Assembly (NCBI GenBank): GCA_947306025.1
Contig: CAMZFJ010000009.1
Span: 1 to 18,125, forward strand
Direction of reading: 5' to 3'
DNA length: 18,125 nt
Source of the DNA: an uncultured Fibrobacter sp.
GTDB taxonomy: Bacteria; Fibrobacterota; Fibrobacteria; Fibrobacterales; Fibrobacteraceae
Shown here piece after piece: positions 1 to 7,394 of this stretch (position 1 is the first letter of the stretch; every line of letters starts with the position of its first letter). The position numbers and the translations under genes were made by a program. The notes under the pieces are model-generated. The model saw nothing but the letters and a program-made list of their open reading frames with translations, did not search any database and had not been told where the DNA came from.

Positions 1-1364
1 ATGCTGTCGGAGAGCTTGAGTGTTTCTGTGACGAGGTCCGGAAGATCCAAAAGATCCTTGACGATTTCAGAACCGGCTTCAAAGCTGAGTCGGCGTTGGC
101 GGCCGAGCAAAAGCGCAATCATGGCAAGTACGGTAACTTGGCTTGTGAATGCCTTGGTACTTGCCACGCCGATTTCTGGGCCTGCATGCATGTAAACTCC
201 GCCATCGCTTGTTCGTGCAATTGTTGAACCGACTCCGTTACAAATAGCAAGAGCCGTTGCTCCCTTCTGCTGAGCTTCCTTGAGGGCGGCGAGCGTGTCG
301 GCGGTTTCGCCGGATTGCGAAATGGCAAGCACGAGAGTTCCCGGTTTGATAATCGGGTTCCTGTAGCGGAATTCCGAAGCGTATTCGACTTCGACCGGAA
401 CTCCTGCCAAGTCTTCAATCATGTATTCACCGACCATGCCTGCGTAGTAGCTTGTGCCGCAAGCGGTGATGATGATGCGGTTGATGTTCCTCAGTTCTTT
501 GATATTGGTGTCGAGGCCGGCAAGTTTTGCATTGCCTTCGGCGAAAAGCAAACGACCGCGCATGGTGTTGCGGAGCACTTCGGGTTGCTCGAAAATTTCC
601 TTGAGCATAAAGTGCGGGAATCCGCCCTTGGCCACGGCATCTGCATCGAACTCGACATCTTGGACTTCGCGTTGCACTTCGTGGCTGCTCATGTTGACGA
701 TGGAATATCCGTTGTCCTTAATTTGAACAACGTCATTATCGTCTAGATAAACGACTTTCTGTGTGTGGTTGATAATTGCGGAAACATCACTGGCAAGGTA
801 AAAATCGCCTTCGTTACCGATGCCGAGAATAAGCGGGCTTCCGCGACGGGCGCCAATCAAAACATTAGGTTCTTCTTTACAGATAACGCCAAGGCCGAAC
901 GTACCTTCAATTTGCTTGAGAGCCTTGAGGACGGCGCTCTTCAAATCGCCATTGTAATAGCGGGCGATGAGGTGGGCTACAACTTCGGTGTCTGTTTCGG
1001 ACTTGAATTCAATGCCTTCACTAATGAGCTTGGCCTTGAGGCTTGCGTAGTTTTCGATAATGCCATTGTGGACAATTGAAATTTTTCCGTCGAAACTGGT
1101 GTGCGGGTGGGCATTTGTTTCGGTAGGGGCACCGTGGGTTGCCCAACGGGTGTGGGCAATACCGACAGACCCCTTAATCGGATTGTTCTTTAGTTTGTCT
1201 TCGAGAGCCTTGATTTTTCCAGATGCACGAACAACGTTTATCTGTTTATTGTCGATGACCGCGACTCCTGAACTATCGTATCCACGATATTCCATCTTCT
1301 TGAGTCCGTCTACAAGAATTGGTAGAGCTTCGTTTTTTCCGTTGTATCCAATGATTCCGCACAT
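1..1364 (-). CDS. glmS: Glutamine--fructose-6-phosphate aminotransferase (isomerizing), 3' end outside window
   Basis: GlmS makes glucosamine-6-phosphate from fructose-6-phosphate and glutamine, the first step toward UDP-GlcNAc for peptidoglycan, in the cytoplasm. The frame runs open from ATG at 1364 to the window edge and gives 454 residues, against about 610 for the family, so roughly the last 150 (end of the second SIS domain and the C-terminal isomerase tail) are missing. Visible: MCGIIGYNG at the start, with Cys2 becoming the N-terminal nucleophile of the class II glutaminase domain; RGYDSSG at 27-33; HTRWATHG at 71-78; TACGTSYYAGM at 300-310 opening the first SIS domain; SQSGET at 349-354. 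An AGG lies about 8 nt before the ATG. It is divergent from the FKBP gene across 130 bp. I saw nothing resembling a glmS ribozyme in that short spacer. No missing key residue in the part seen. Confidence 0.97.
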   Translation of the reverse strand, partial: MCGIIGYNGKNEALPILVDGLKKMEYRGYDSSGVAVIDNKQINVVRASGKIKALEDKLKNNPIKGSVGIAHTRWATHGAPTETNAHPHTSFDGKISIVHNGIIENYASLKAKLISEGIEFKSETDTEVVAHLIARYYNGDLKSAVLKALKQIEGTFGLGVICKEEPNVLIGARRGSPLILGIGNEGDFYLASDVSAIINHTQKVVYLDDNDVVQIKDNGYSIVNMSSHEVQREVQDVEFDADAVAKGGFPHFMLKEIFEQPEVLRNTMRGRLLFAEGNAKLAGLDTNIKELRNINRIIITACGTSYYAGMVGEYMIEDLAGVPVEVEYASEFRYRNPIIKPGTLVLAISQSGETADTLAALKEAQQKGATALAICNGVGSTIARTSDGGVYMHAGPEIGVASTKAFTSQVTVLAMIALLLGRQRRLSFEAGSEIVKDLLDLPDLVTETLKLSDS

Positions 1365-1429
1365 AATAAACCTAATATCATTACTTGTTAGCGAAAAATA
1401 TACTAAAAGTAAAGGTAAAAAGAAAATTA

Positions 1430-1459
1430 TTGTAAGCTTTAAGAGAAATGTTTTACTAT
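1430..1459 (+). promoter_or_regulatory. Candidate sigma70-like promoter of the FKBP gene
   Basis: TTGTAA at 1430-1435 and TACTAT at 1454-1459 are separated by 18 nt. The predicted start of transcription would leave a leader of about 30 nt before ATG 1495. The spacer is AT-rich throughout, so chance matches are likely; this is an eye-read match only. Confidence 0.35.
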
Positions 1460-1494
1460 TTTAAGGGATGTCTATTTTTTCATAGAGGATAAAA

Positions 1495-2283
1495 ATGAAG
1501 ACTAAACTGATTGTTGCAGCTGGCGCTCTTGCCATGCTTATGACTGGTTGTGAACCGTGCAAAACCGCATCTACCGAAAAGACTTCGCTTGTGACTGAAA
1601 AGGACAAGTACAGCTATGCTCTCGGTGCTCATTTCGGTAATCAGGCTCGTTTCCAGCTCGTAACCCGTGATTCCATCGATCTCGACCTTGATTTGTTCAT
1701 CCAGGCATTCAAGGAACGCTACAATAGCGATTCCGCTAAGTTCTTGATGAACGATTCTATTATTATGGAAACGCTCAACAAGCTTTCTGCTGACCGCCAG
1801 GCCGAAAAGATGAAAAAGGACAGCATCGCAGCCGCAAAGAACAAGGCTGAAGGCGAAGCTTTCCTCGCTCAGAACAAGACTGCCGAAGGCGTTGTGACTA
1901 CGCAATCTGGTCTCCAGTACAAGATTGTTACTGAAGGTCAAGGTGCTACTCCGACCGACGAAGACAAGGTCAAGGTTCACTACACTGGTACGCTCCTCAA
2001 TGGCGAAAAGTTCGATAGCTCTGTCGATCGTGGCCAGCCGCTCGAATTCCCGGTTACTGCTGTGATTCCGGGTTGGACGGAAATGCTCAAGCTCATGAAG
2101 GTCGGCGAAAAGGTTATCGCATGGATCCCGAGCGACCTCGGTTACGGTTCTCATGGCAACCGTGCTATTCCGGGTAACTCCGTTCTCAAGTTCGAAATGG
2201 AACTTTTGGAAGTGATTCCGCCTGAAAAGCCGGCAGAACCTGCTAAGCAGGATCAGAAGAAAGTCAAGAAGGCTGCTAAGTAA
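1495..2283 (+). CDS. FKBP-type peptidyl-prolyl cis-trans isomerase, lipoprotein
   Basis: Predicted envelope prolyl isomerase that speeds folding of exported proteins. The 262-residue product starts with a lipoprotein signal ending in the lipobox MTGC, with lipidated Cys19. Residues about 31-110 resemble the helical dimerising FKBP_N domain (DKYSYALGAHFG, then a Lys/Ala-rich helix), and about 141-240 form the FKBP_C domain. The pocket residues known from FKBP12 all have counterparts: Tyr163, Phe173, Asp174, Phe185, Val190, Ile191, Trp194, Tyr217 and Phe233, so it should be catalytically competent. The tail (about 243-262) is Pro/Lys-rich and probably flexible. GAGG sits 7 nt before the ATG. 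A hairpin terminator follows, so it is probably a single-gene transcript. Architecture is like FkpA or Mip; I do not assign either name. Retention at the inner or outer membrane cannot be decided. Confidence 0.93.
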   Translation: MKTKLIVAAGALAMLMTGCEPCKTASTEKTSLVTEKDKYSYALGAHFGNQARFQLVTRDSIDLDLDLFIQAFKERYNSDSAKFLMNDSIIMETLNKLSADRQAEKMKKDSIAAAKNKAEGEAFLAQNKTAEGVVTTQSGLQYKIVTEGQGATPTDEDKVKVHYTGTLLNGEKFDSSVDRGQPLEFPVTAVIPGWTEMLKLMKVGEKVIAWIPSDLGYGSHGNRAIPGNSVLKFEMELLEVIPPEKPAEPAKQDQKKVKKAAK

Positions 2284-2306
2284 TTAGCGTTTTTATCGCT
2301 TGAATT

Positions 2307-2344
2307 TCACGCCCTGCGCTTTTATGCGCGGGGTGATTTTTTTT
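2307..2344 (+). terminator. Rho-independent terminator of the FKBP gene
   Basis: TCAC, CCC and GCGC on the left pair with GCGC, GGG and GTGA on the right, with single-base bulges and a short TTTTAT loop, followed directly by a run of eight T. It lies 24 nt after the FKBP stop codon. Confidence 0.8.
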
Positions 2345-2372
2345 GTGTATGCTCTGCCCGCATCATTATAAT
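2343..2372 (+). promoter_or_regulatory. Candidate promoter of the M23 peptidase gene
   Basis: A perfect TATAAT at 2367-2372 lies 18 nt after TTGTGT at 2343-2348, which overlaps the T-run of the preceding terminator. The leader to ATG 2456 would be about 77 nt. It fits an independent transcript for the M23 gene, but is a motif match only. Confidence 0.35.
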
Positions 2373-2455
2373 CGGTTGTAAAATTTTAAATAGGGCTATG
2401 GGCGAATGCACAAAAATTTTATCTTTGCGTTTGAAATCTTTAGAGCGGGTTGTTT

Positions 2456-3766
2456 ATGTCCAGAATTTTCTTTTTACTGTGTGTTGCAATTATTGCGTTT
2501 ACCGGATGTAATGAACAGAAAAAAATTGATGCGTTGACTCAAGAAAAAGCAAAGCTTGAAGCTACGGCCGATTCGTTAAAGGCCTTGATTGCAAAGGCTC
2601 AAGAGTCTTCTTCGAAATGGCTTGTGAAAAACGATACCGTCCGTGCGGGTGATGGACTTTTCCAGGTGCTTTACCGCATGAACATTAACGAAAATGAACG
2701 CGGTAAAATCGTGATAGCCTTGCAGGACTCTGTAGAACTTTCTGCTCTCCGCGTGGGTCAAGTGTTCTATGCTGCGCTTGATTCTTCGGGAAATGTCCAG
2801 CGCTTCCGCTTTGCGCCGAACCCGGCCACCGTCCACATGTTGAGCAAGACCAGTTCAGGCTTTTCTTATAGCCGTATCGACAAGCCGGTCACAATTCGCC
2901 AGTCCGTTTTCGAAGGGGCGCTTGAAACGGGAAGCACGCTGAATGGCATTCTCTACAAGGTCGGTATTCCCGGCCGCATGGTGGGCACCGTGAGCGGAAT
3001 TTTGCAGTGCAAGGTCTCGTTCCAACTGGCACGTCCGGGTGACAAATTCCGCATTTTACTCGAAGAAAAGTTCTATCAGGATTCGATGTGGATTAGCGGC
3101 AAGGTTCTTTATGCTGAATTTAATGGCCACACGGTGGGCCATCACGAAGCGTTCCGTTATGAAGACCCGGATCCGAAGAGTTCCTTTAACGCCCACTATA
3201 CCGAAAAAGGCGAAGCGCTTGTGTTCGAAGGTCTCCGTTACCCGCTGGACCGTTTGCACATCACAAGCCCATATGGTGCTCGCATCCACCCGATTACGGG
3301 CCGCCGCACGGTGCATCACGGTATCGACTATGGTAGCCCCACGGGCTCTCCGGTTTATGCCGTTGCTGCTGGTGTCGTGACGGTTTCGGGCTATGATGAC
3401 TTGAGCGGTAACAAGATTGCCGTACGCCATAGGGATAATTCCGAAAGCTGGTACATGCACTTGTCTGTTCGTGGCGTAAAAGTGGGCGCTAAGGTCGCTC
3501 CGCGTCAGGTTATTGGTCGTGTTGGTTCTACAGGTCGCAGCACGGGCCCGCATTTGCACTTGGGCTTCAAGGATGCTCGCGGCAACTGGATGAACCCCGC
3601 CAAGAAGACGATGATTGCAACACCGAAGCTCGAAGGCAACCGTCTTGCTCGCCTGAAAAAGCAGGTCGCCAATATCCGCAAGGAAATTGAGCTCACGCTT
3701 GCGGCGCCCGCTGTCAAGGCAAACGACTCTACGGACGTTATGGTCCGTATGCGCGTGTTGAAATAA
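2456..3766 (+). CDS. M23-family murein endopeptidase, MepM-like lipoprotein
   Basis: Predicted zinc endopeptidase that cuts peptide cross-links in peptidoglycan, allowing wall growth. I start it at ATG 2456 (436 residues; GAGCGGG about 7 nt upstream) rather than the in-frame TTG 2450, which adds only two residues. Numbering from the ATG: lipoprotein signal with lipobox FTGC and Cys18; short coiled coil about 21-50; two middle domains (about 55-130 and 145-235) with the LysM-like/OapA-like look of MepM (YebA) and Csd3 relatives; M23 domain about 262-380. Zinc-site motifs are complete: HxxxD (His287, Asp291) and HLH (His366, His368), with YMH at 333-335. The C-terminal 45 residues are Lys-rich and helical. 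A leader promoter is possible after the FKBP terminator. Convergent with the S41 gene 90 bp on. Substrate bond is inferred from family only. Confidence 0.93.
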   Translation: MSRIFFLLCVAIIAFTGCNEQKKIDALTQEKAKLEATADSLKALIAKAQESSSKWLVKNDTVRAGDGLFQVLYRMNINENERGKIVIALQDSVELSALRVGQVFYAALDSSGNVQRFRFAPNPATVHMLSKTSSGFSYSRIDKPVTIRQSVFEGALETGSTLNGILYKVGIPGRMVGTVSGILQCKVSFQLARPGDKFRILLEEKFYQDSMWISGKVLYAEFNGHTVGHHEAFRYEDPDPKSSFNAHYTEKGEALVFEGLRYPLDRLHITSPYGARIHPITGRRTVHHGIDYGSPTGSPVYAVAAGVVTVSGYDDLSGNKIAVRHRDNSESWYMHLSVRGVKVGAKVAPRQVIGRVGSTGRSTGPHLHLGFKDARGNWMNPAKKTMIATPKLEGNRLARLKKQVANIRKEIELTLAAPAVKANDSTDVMVRMRVLK

Positions 3767-3807
3767 ATTTTTCGATTGTCGTTTGTGCTAAAGTAATACC
3801 CGCTGTC

Positions 3808-3838
3808 GTCATGCGCGTCCCGGATTGGAGTCCGGGAT
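3808..3838. repeat. GTCAT-flanked CCCGG palindrome, copy 1
   Basis: GTCAT at 3808-3812 is followed by the perfect inverted repeat TCCCGGA (3818-3824) / TCCGGGA (3831-3837) with a 6-nt loop. It sits in the 89-bp spacer between two convergent genes. There is no T-run on either side, so it is not a classical terminator, though it may protect or trim both mRNA ends. A relative lies at 6569-6593. Confidence 0.6.
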
Positions 3839-3855
3839 AAACTGCGACGAACAAC

Positions 3856-5247
3856 TTAATACTTTAACTTGATTTCCGGAGTGTATTCTTCGGAAAAATG
3901 GAAGAATCCCGGCATGGTATCGGGCTCTAGCGCTGCTTTGGCGAAGTGCCCCGTATTGGTTGTTCCGTAACCTGCGACTCGCACATAATTTTGGTCTTTG
4001 GCAAGTGCAACGGCTTTATTGAGTGCGACGGCATCATCTAAGATTGCAAAATCAGGAACAATTCCATACTTGTGGTACGTATTGCCTTGCTTATCCAAGG
4101 TTTTCATGTTGGTGATGGAGACCAAGGAAAGTGAGTTCGTCAAAAAGCTCCTTTGCCCGATGCCTTTACCGTAGGTTGTTGAACCGACAATAGGATATTT
4201 TTTATTTGAGACAACGCTTACAAGCATCATTTCGGAACAACTTGCCGTATATCCGTTTGCTAGGAACACGAAGTATCTGTCTTTGAATAACCCATCGCGA
4301 TCGTTGATATAGTAGGTTATTTGAGAGGTTTGCTTTTTATGGACTGTATCGGCAACCATCGATAAAATGCCAATGGCGGTGTCCCCTTTAGAAAGCATAG
4401 TCTGTGCCATAGCGACGCACTGGGAAATGTCGCCGCCTCCATTATCTCTCAAGTCGATGATGGTTGTCTTGTAATTTTCTGTTGCACGTAGATAACGGAC
4501 AAATTCGCCGTAAGTGCCCGAATCATTAGATGTTTCTTGTGTAAATTCCATTATTTTGATGACGGGAATGGAATCCTTGAACGAAAGTTCTACTGTAGGG
4601 GTGTGGTACGGAGCTATCTTCACCGGAATGGTCAAATTTGTAGAATCGCGCTTGATGGTGTAAGTTATAACATCGTCTTCTAAAGCTTCCGATAGACGGC
4701 TGTATACAATATTTGATTTCGGAGCGACGCCTTCGATTTCTACGATTTCGTCACCGGCTTTGATGCCGGCTCGATCGGCGGGAGATGTTTCTATGACCTT
4801 CTTGACAACATATTTTTCGGGAATGTAAGCTGAATCGAGCTCGAACCCTGCATCGAGTTTTTGTTCGGAACTAGTCCATGAGCTTAACAGCGCGAATGAT
4901 CGTGACGGGTCCACATAATAGGTGTATGGGTCGTTCATTTGGGCGTACATGTAATAAATGTCGTGGTAGTCCCAAGGGATGCCTTTGTCAAGCAATGCTT
5001 CGGTATCGACTTTTCCCAGGTAGCTTTCGGGGTTGCGTAGGTATTTGTCCTTGTCGATGTACAAGTAAAAAAGGTGCATGTAGTTCTGCTGGAACTCAGG
5101 GGTTCCCATGCAGGAATTAAGTCCATTGTACGGTGCTGTTGTCGTATCAGAAGAACATGCCGTAATCCCAAAACTCGTAATAGCGATTGTTGCAATTACG
5201 GATACGTATTTTCGAATGTCTTGAAATAAATATCCGAATCGGCCCAT
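3856..5247 (-). CDS. S41-family (CtpA/Tsp-like) serine protease lipoprotein, downstream paralogue
   Basis: Predicted envelope C-terminal processing-type protease acting on exported proteins; substrate unknown. The 463-residue product has a signal ending in ITAC with lipidated Cys31, an N-terminal segment containing NDPYTYYVDPS (105-115), a PDZ-like domain about 132-180 (VVKKVIETSPADRAGI, GDEIVEIEG), and the S41 core about 215-400. The Ser-Lys dyad is intact: Ser336 in TASCSE and Lys361 in TTYGKG, 25 residues apart. IIDLRDNGGG at 263-272 is the usual S41 core strand. The start overlaps the upstream paralogue by 52 bp, but is fixed by a strong AAGGAGGAG 7 nt upstream, so the overlap is genuine and suggests translational coupling. 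The sequence is AT-richer and less codon-biased than the big plus-strand genes. It ends 90 bp from the convergent M23 gene. Confidence 0.92.
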   Translation of the reverse strand: MGRFGYLFQDIRKYVSVIATIAITSFGITACSSDTTTAPYNGLNSCMGTPEFQQNYMHLFYLYIDKDKYLRNPESYLGKVDTEALLDKGIPWDYHDIYYMYAQMNDPYTYYVDPSRSFALLSSWTSSEQKLDAGFELDSAYIPEKYVVKKVIETSPADRAGIKAGDEIVEIEGVAPKSNIVYSRLSEALEDDVITYTIKRDSTNLTIPVKIAPYHTPTVELSFKDSIPVIKIMEFTQETSNDSGTYGEFVRYLRATENYKTTIIDLRDNGGGDISQCVAMAQTMLSKGDTAIGILSMVADTVHKKQTSQITYYINDRDGLFKDRYFVFLANGYTASCSEMMLVSVVSNKKYPIVGSTTYGKGIGQRSFLTNSLSLVSITNMKTLDKQGNTYHKYGIVPDFAILDDAVALNKAVALAKDQNYVRVAGYGTTNTGHFAKAALEPDTMPGFFHFSEEYTPEIKLKY

Positions 5248-6521
5248 TCTATTGCTCCTCCTTCAAAATTCTTGGATCCTTCAGTATTTTTGCGGTATTG
5301 TTTTGCAAGAACACTGTCATCTTGGTATGAACTATTCACACCATAAAGTTTATTAGCAATCTTGGCTGCGCAAATTTCTCCAATAGTATTATCGCATTCA
5401 TATTTGGGGGGGATTCCAACTTTGTGGTAGGAATTGCCTTTGGGCGTCAAAAATTGATAGTTGGTTATCGTAGCAACTCCGCCGGCATATGTGAAAAAGG
5501 GCGTTTGCCCGATGCCTTTGCCAAAAGTTCGAGAGCCGATTAGCGGGATATCAGTTAGTTCAGTGACGGCTGCAATGAAGATCTCGGCGGCGCTTGCTGT
5601 TGCCTGGTTTGCAAGGATTATGAAATTTCCGGTTTCTCCAGGATCTCCTGCTTTGGCTTTTGTGGTGGAAGACGTGTGAATGGATTCTCCGTCGGGATTC
5701 AGTGAACGCGATAGTGTTGTAGAAAGAATACCTGTGCTGACAAAAAGATCGGCCATGAGTGTACTTTGTTTTACATGCCCGCCGAGATTGCCTCGCAAGT
5801 CCAAAACGCGGACGCGCTTGTCTGAAATTGTAGATTTCAGGTAGGTCTTGAGTTCGCCGTAAGATCCGCTATCTTGGTCGACCGTTTTGGGTTTGAATCC
5901 TTCGATTGTGATGAAAATAATTCCCGGATAGCCTTTAGAAGAATCTTCGAAAAGAGTATCGACAAAAATGGTTGGAGCAAAGATGGTTTCCTTTTGGAGT
6001 TCATAAAGCTTGGTTTCGCCTTTGTAGGCAACGAGGAGCCTAATAGTTTTGCTGTAGTTTAAAATAGAATCGTAAGTGACTTTGGCTTTGTCGCCTGTAA
6101 GTTCTATATCGTTTACGCTGATGATGCTTCCGAATCTGGGCACGCCCGCTTTTCCAGCGGGGCTTTGAGGATAAACTCGATCGATGATGATAGGATGTTC
6201 TAAGTTGGGATAATTGAAGTAGCGTATCCCGACATCGCCTGCAATCATGCTTGTGTTAAGATGGGTGATTTTATCTTCGCTTTGCGATGGAGGTGTGTAA
6301 GTGGTGTAAGGGTCTTTTAGTGTATTGTAGAGCAACTGGATGGAGTCACCATCTTCTTGCAGGTTTGGGAGCTCATCTTCGTATAGATAGATGTTATTCA
6401 AGAGCCAGTAGTTGAACGCGTACTCGGATTCCGGCCCTGGCGTGCTCTTGACCGGAGAAATAAAGTCGGAACATCCCAACAAGCTCAGGAGCAAGATTGC
6501 GAACATTATTCGGGTTTTCAT
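5196..6521 (-). CDS. S41-family (CtpA/Tsp-like) serine protease lipoprotein, upstream paralogue
   Basis: Second predicted processing protease, 441 residues, related to its downstream neighbour along the whole core. The short signal peptide ends in LLGC (Cys17). Conserved pieces in order: KDPYTTYTPPSQ at 69-80, PDZ-like domain about 94-140 (IIIDRVYPQSPAGKAGV), VLDLRGNLGG at 239-248, Ser310 in TASAAE and Lys335 in RTFGKG, again 25 residues apart, then GNSYHKVGIPP near 382-392, matching GNTYHKYGIVP in the neighbour. Both thus look active and seem to come from a tandem duplication followed by strong divergence. AAAGGAT lies about 8 nt before the ATG. It may be read from an LRR-gene transcript, since the 120-bp gap upstream holds two repeat elements and no convincing promoter. 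Substrates and partners are not evident. Confidence 0.92.
   Translation of the reverse strand: MKTRIMFAILLLSLLGCSDFISPVKSTPGPESEYAFNYWLLNNIYLYEDELPNLQEDGDSIQLLYNTLKDPYTTYTPPSQSEDKITHLNTSMIAGDVGIRYFNYPNLEHPIIIDRVYPQSPAGKAGVPRFGSIISVNDIELTGDKAKVTYDSILNYSKTIRLLVAYKGETKLYELQKETIFAPTIFVDTLFEDSSKGYPGIIFITIEGFKPKTVDQDSGSYGELKTYLKSTISDKRVRVLDLRGNLGGHVKQSTLMADLFVSTGILSTTLSRSLNPDGESIHTSSTTKAKAGDPGETGNFIILANQATASAAEIFIAAVTELTDIPLIGSRTFGKGIGQTPFFTYAGGVATITNYQFLTPKGNSYHKVGIPPKYECDNTIGEICAAKIANKLYGVNSSYQDDSVLAKQYRKNTEGSKNFEGGAIEWADSDIYFKTFENTYP
5255..5263 (-). promoter_or_regulatory. Strong ribosome binding site inside the upstream S41 gene
   Basis: AAGGAGGAG on the minus strand, 7 nt before ATG 5247, lies inside the last codons of the upstream S41 paralogue. 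It decides the start of the downstream gene despite the 52-bp overlap. Confidence 0.85.
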
Positions 6522-6568
6522 GACTTTATCCTTTAAACGTTTGATTTTTGTGTTGCTCTAAAAAGGAG

Positions 6569-6593
6569 ATTCCCGGACTATGCCGGGAATGAC
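6569..6593. repeat. GTCAT-flanked CCCGG palindrome, copy 2
   Basis: Perfect 8-bp inverted repeat ATTCCCGG (6569-6576) / CCGGGAAT (6583-6590) with a 6-nt loop. Read on the minus strand it is preceded by GTCAT, as in the copy at 3808-3838. It lies between the LRR gene and the S41 pair, right after another repeat (6596-6635). Confidence 0.65.
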
Positions 6594-6595
6594 AA

Positions 6596-6635
6596 TTTTC
6601 TAGTAACTAATAACTAGAGACTAGTAACTGCGGCT
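6596..6635 (-). repeat. Dispersed AGTTACTAG-type 3'-end repeat, copy A
   Basis: On the minus strand it begins AGCCGC 6 nt after the LRR stop codon, continues into a 30-nt core that begins and ends with AGTTACTAG, and closes with GAAAA. The same order is seen after sprA at 17045-17085, with 25 of 30 core bases equal and one extra T. The core also matches 17102-17131 at 26 of 30 bases. Matches were counted by eye. Confidence 0.75.
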
Positions 6636-6641
6636 AAGACG

Positions 6642-7394
6642 CTACTGATCGATGCTTAAGCCCTTCTTGTCGAGGAGGACGCGGGGGACGCCTTCTTCCA
6701 TCGGGTTTTCAATAACGGAAATTGTCTTGAGGTTGTCGCATTCGGCAAGGCTATCCGGGAGTGTGGCGAGCTGGTTTGCATCGAGCACAAGTTCGCGGAG
6801 GTTCTTCAAGTTGCCGAATTCCGACGGGATTGAGCCCAGGCGGTTCCCGGAAACCATAAGAATTTCAAGGTTTTCGAGGTGCGAGAGCGTTGCCGGGATG
6901 GTCGTAAGTTCGTTGTTGTCGAGGTAGAGCTTTACGAGGTTCTTCATCTTGCCGATGGTCGGCGGAATTTCGGAGAGCATGTTGTCGTGGAGCGAGAGCT
7001 TCACGACCTTCTGCCAGTTGCCGATTTCGAGCGGCAGGTCCAGAAGTTGGTTTTTGGCAATGTTCACCGTCTGGAGGTTCACGAGCTTGCCTACCGATTC
7101 CGGCAAGTCCGAAAGGCTGTTGTAACCGAGGTAGAGGTTTTCGAGGTTAGTGAGTTCGCCGATGGATTCCGGCAATTCCATGAGGTCGTTTTCGCTCACG
7201 GAAAGGCTCTTCAAGTTCTTCAAAAGACCGATATCGTCGGGAATTTCGACGAGCATGTTGCGGTCGAGGTTGAGTTCCTCGAGAGTTTCAATTTCAAAAA
7301 GTTCGGGCGGCAAAAGACGGAGGCCCTTCTGAGACAAGTCCAACGTTTTTGCTTTTTCCTTTTTTGCTTTCGCTATAACATCAAGTAAATTCAT
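6642..7394 (-). CDS. Cytoplasmic leucine-rich repeat protein
   Basis: A 250-residue protein that is almost wholly leucine-rich repeats. After a short charged helix (1-15, KAKKEKAK) come nine repeats: one of 22 residues (16-37), then eight of exactly 23 (38-221) of pattern LxxLxLxxNxLxxLPxxIGxLxN, then a C-terminal cap (222-250). There is no signal peptide or membrane segment, so it should be cytoplasmic and work as a protein-binding solenoid. The first repeat (LDLSQKGLRLLPPELFEI) resembles the LRR start of ROCO-type proteins, but no GTPase or other effector domain follows. AGGAG sits 7 nt before the ATG. The S41 pair follows on the same strand after 120 bp, so an operon is possible but unproved. 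Partner and function unknown. Confidence 0.9.
   Translation of the reverse strand: MNLLDVIAKAKKEKAKTLDLSQKGLRLLPPELFEIETLEELNLDRNMLVEIPDDIGLLKNLKSLSVSENDLMELPESIGELTNLENLYLGYNSLSDLPESVGKLVNLQTVNIAKNQLLDLPLEIGNWQKVVKLSLHDNMLSEIPPTIGKMKNLVKLYLDNNELTTIPATLSHLENLEILMVSGNRLGSIPSEFGNLKNLRELVLDANQLATLPDSLAECDNLKTISVIENPMEEGVPRVLLDKKGLSIDQ

Noticed and set aside
1365..1494. glmS ribozyme or riboswitch in the glmS leader
   Set aside because: Only 130 bp of AT-rich spacer, shared with a divergent gene, and no structured core visible; the ribozyme is typical of Firmicutes.
3808..3838. Bidirectional terminator for the convergent M23 and S41 genes
   Set aside because: The hairpin is good but no T-run follows on either strand, and a second copy lies in a non-terminal position; treated as a REP-like repeat instead.
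5196..5247. Frameshift or misassembly splitting one protease gene in two
   Set aside because: Each frame has its own lipobox, complete PDZ and Ser-Lys dyad, and the downstream gene has a strong ribosome site, so these are two genes.
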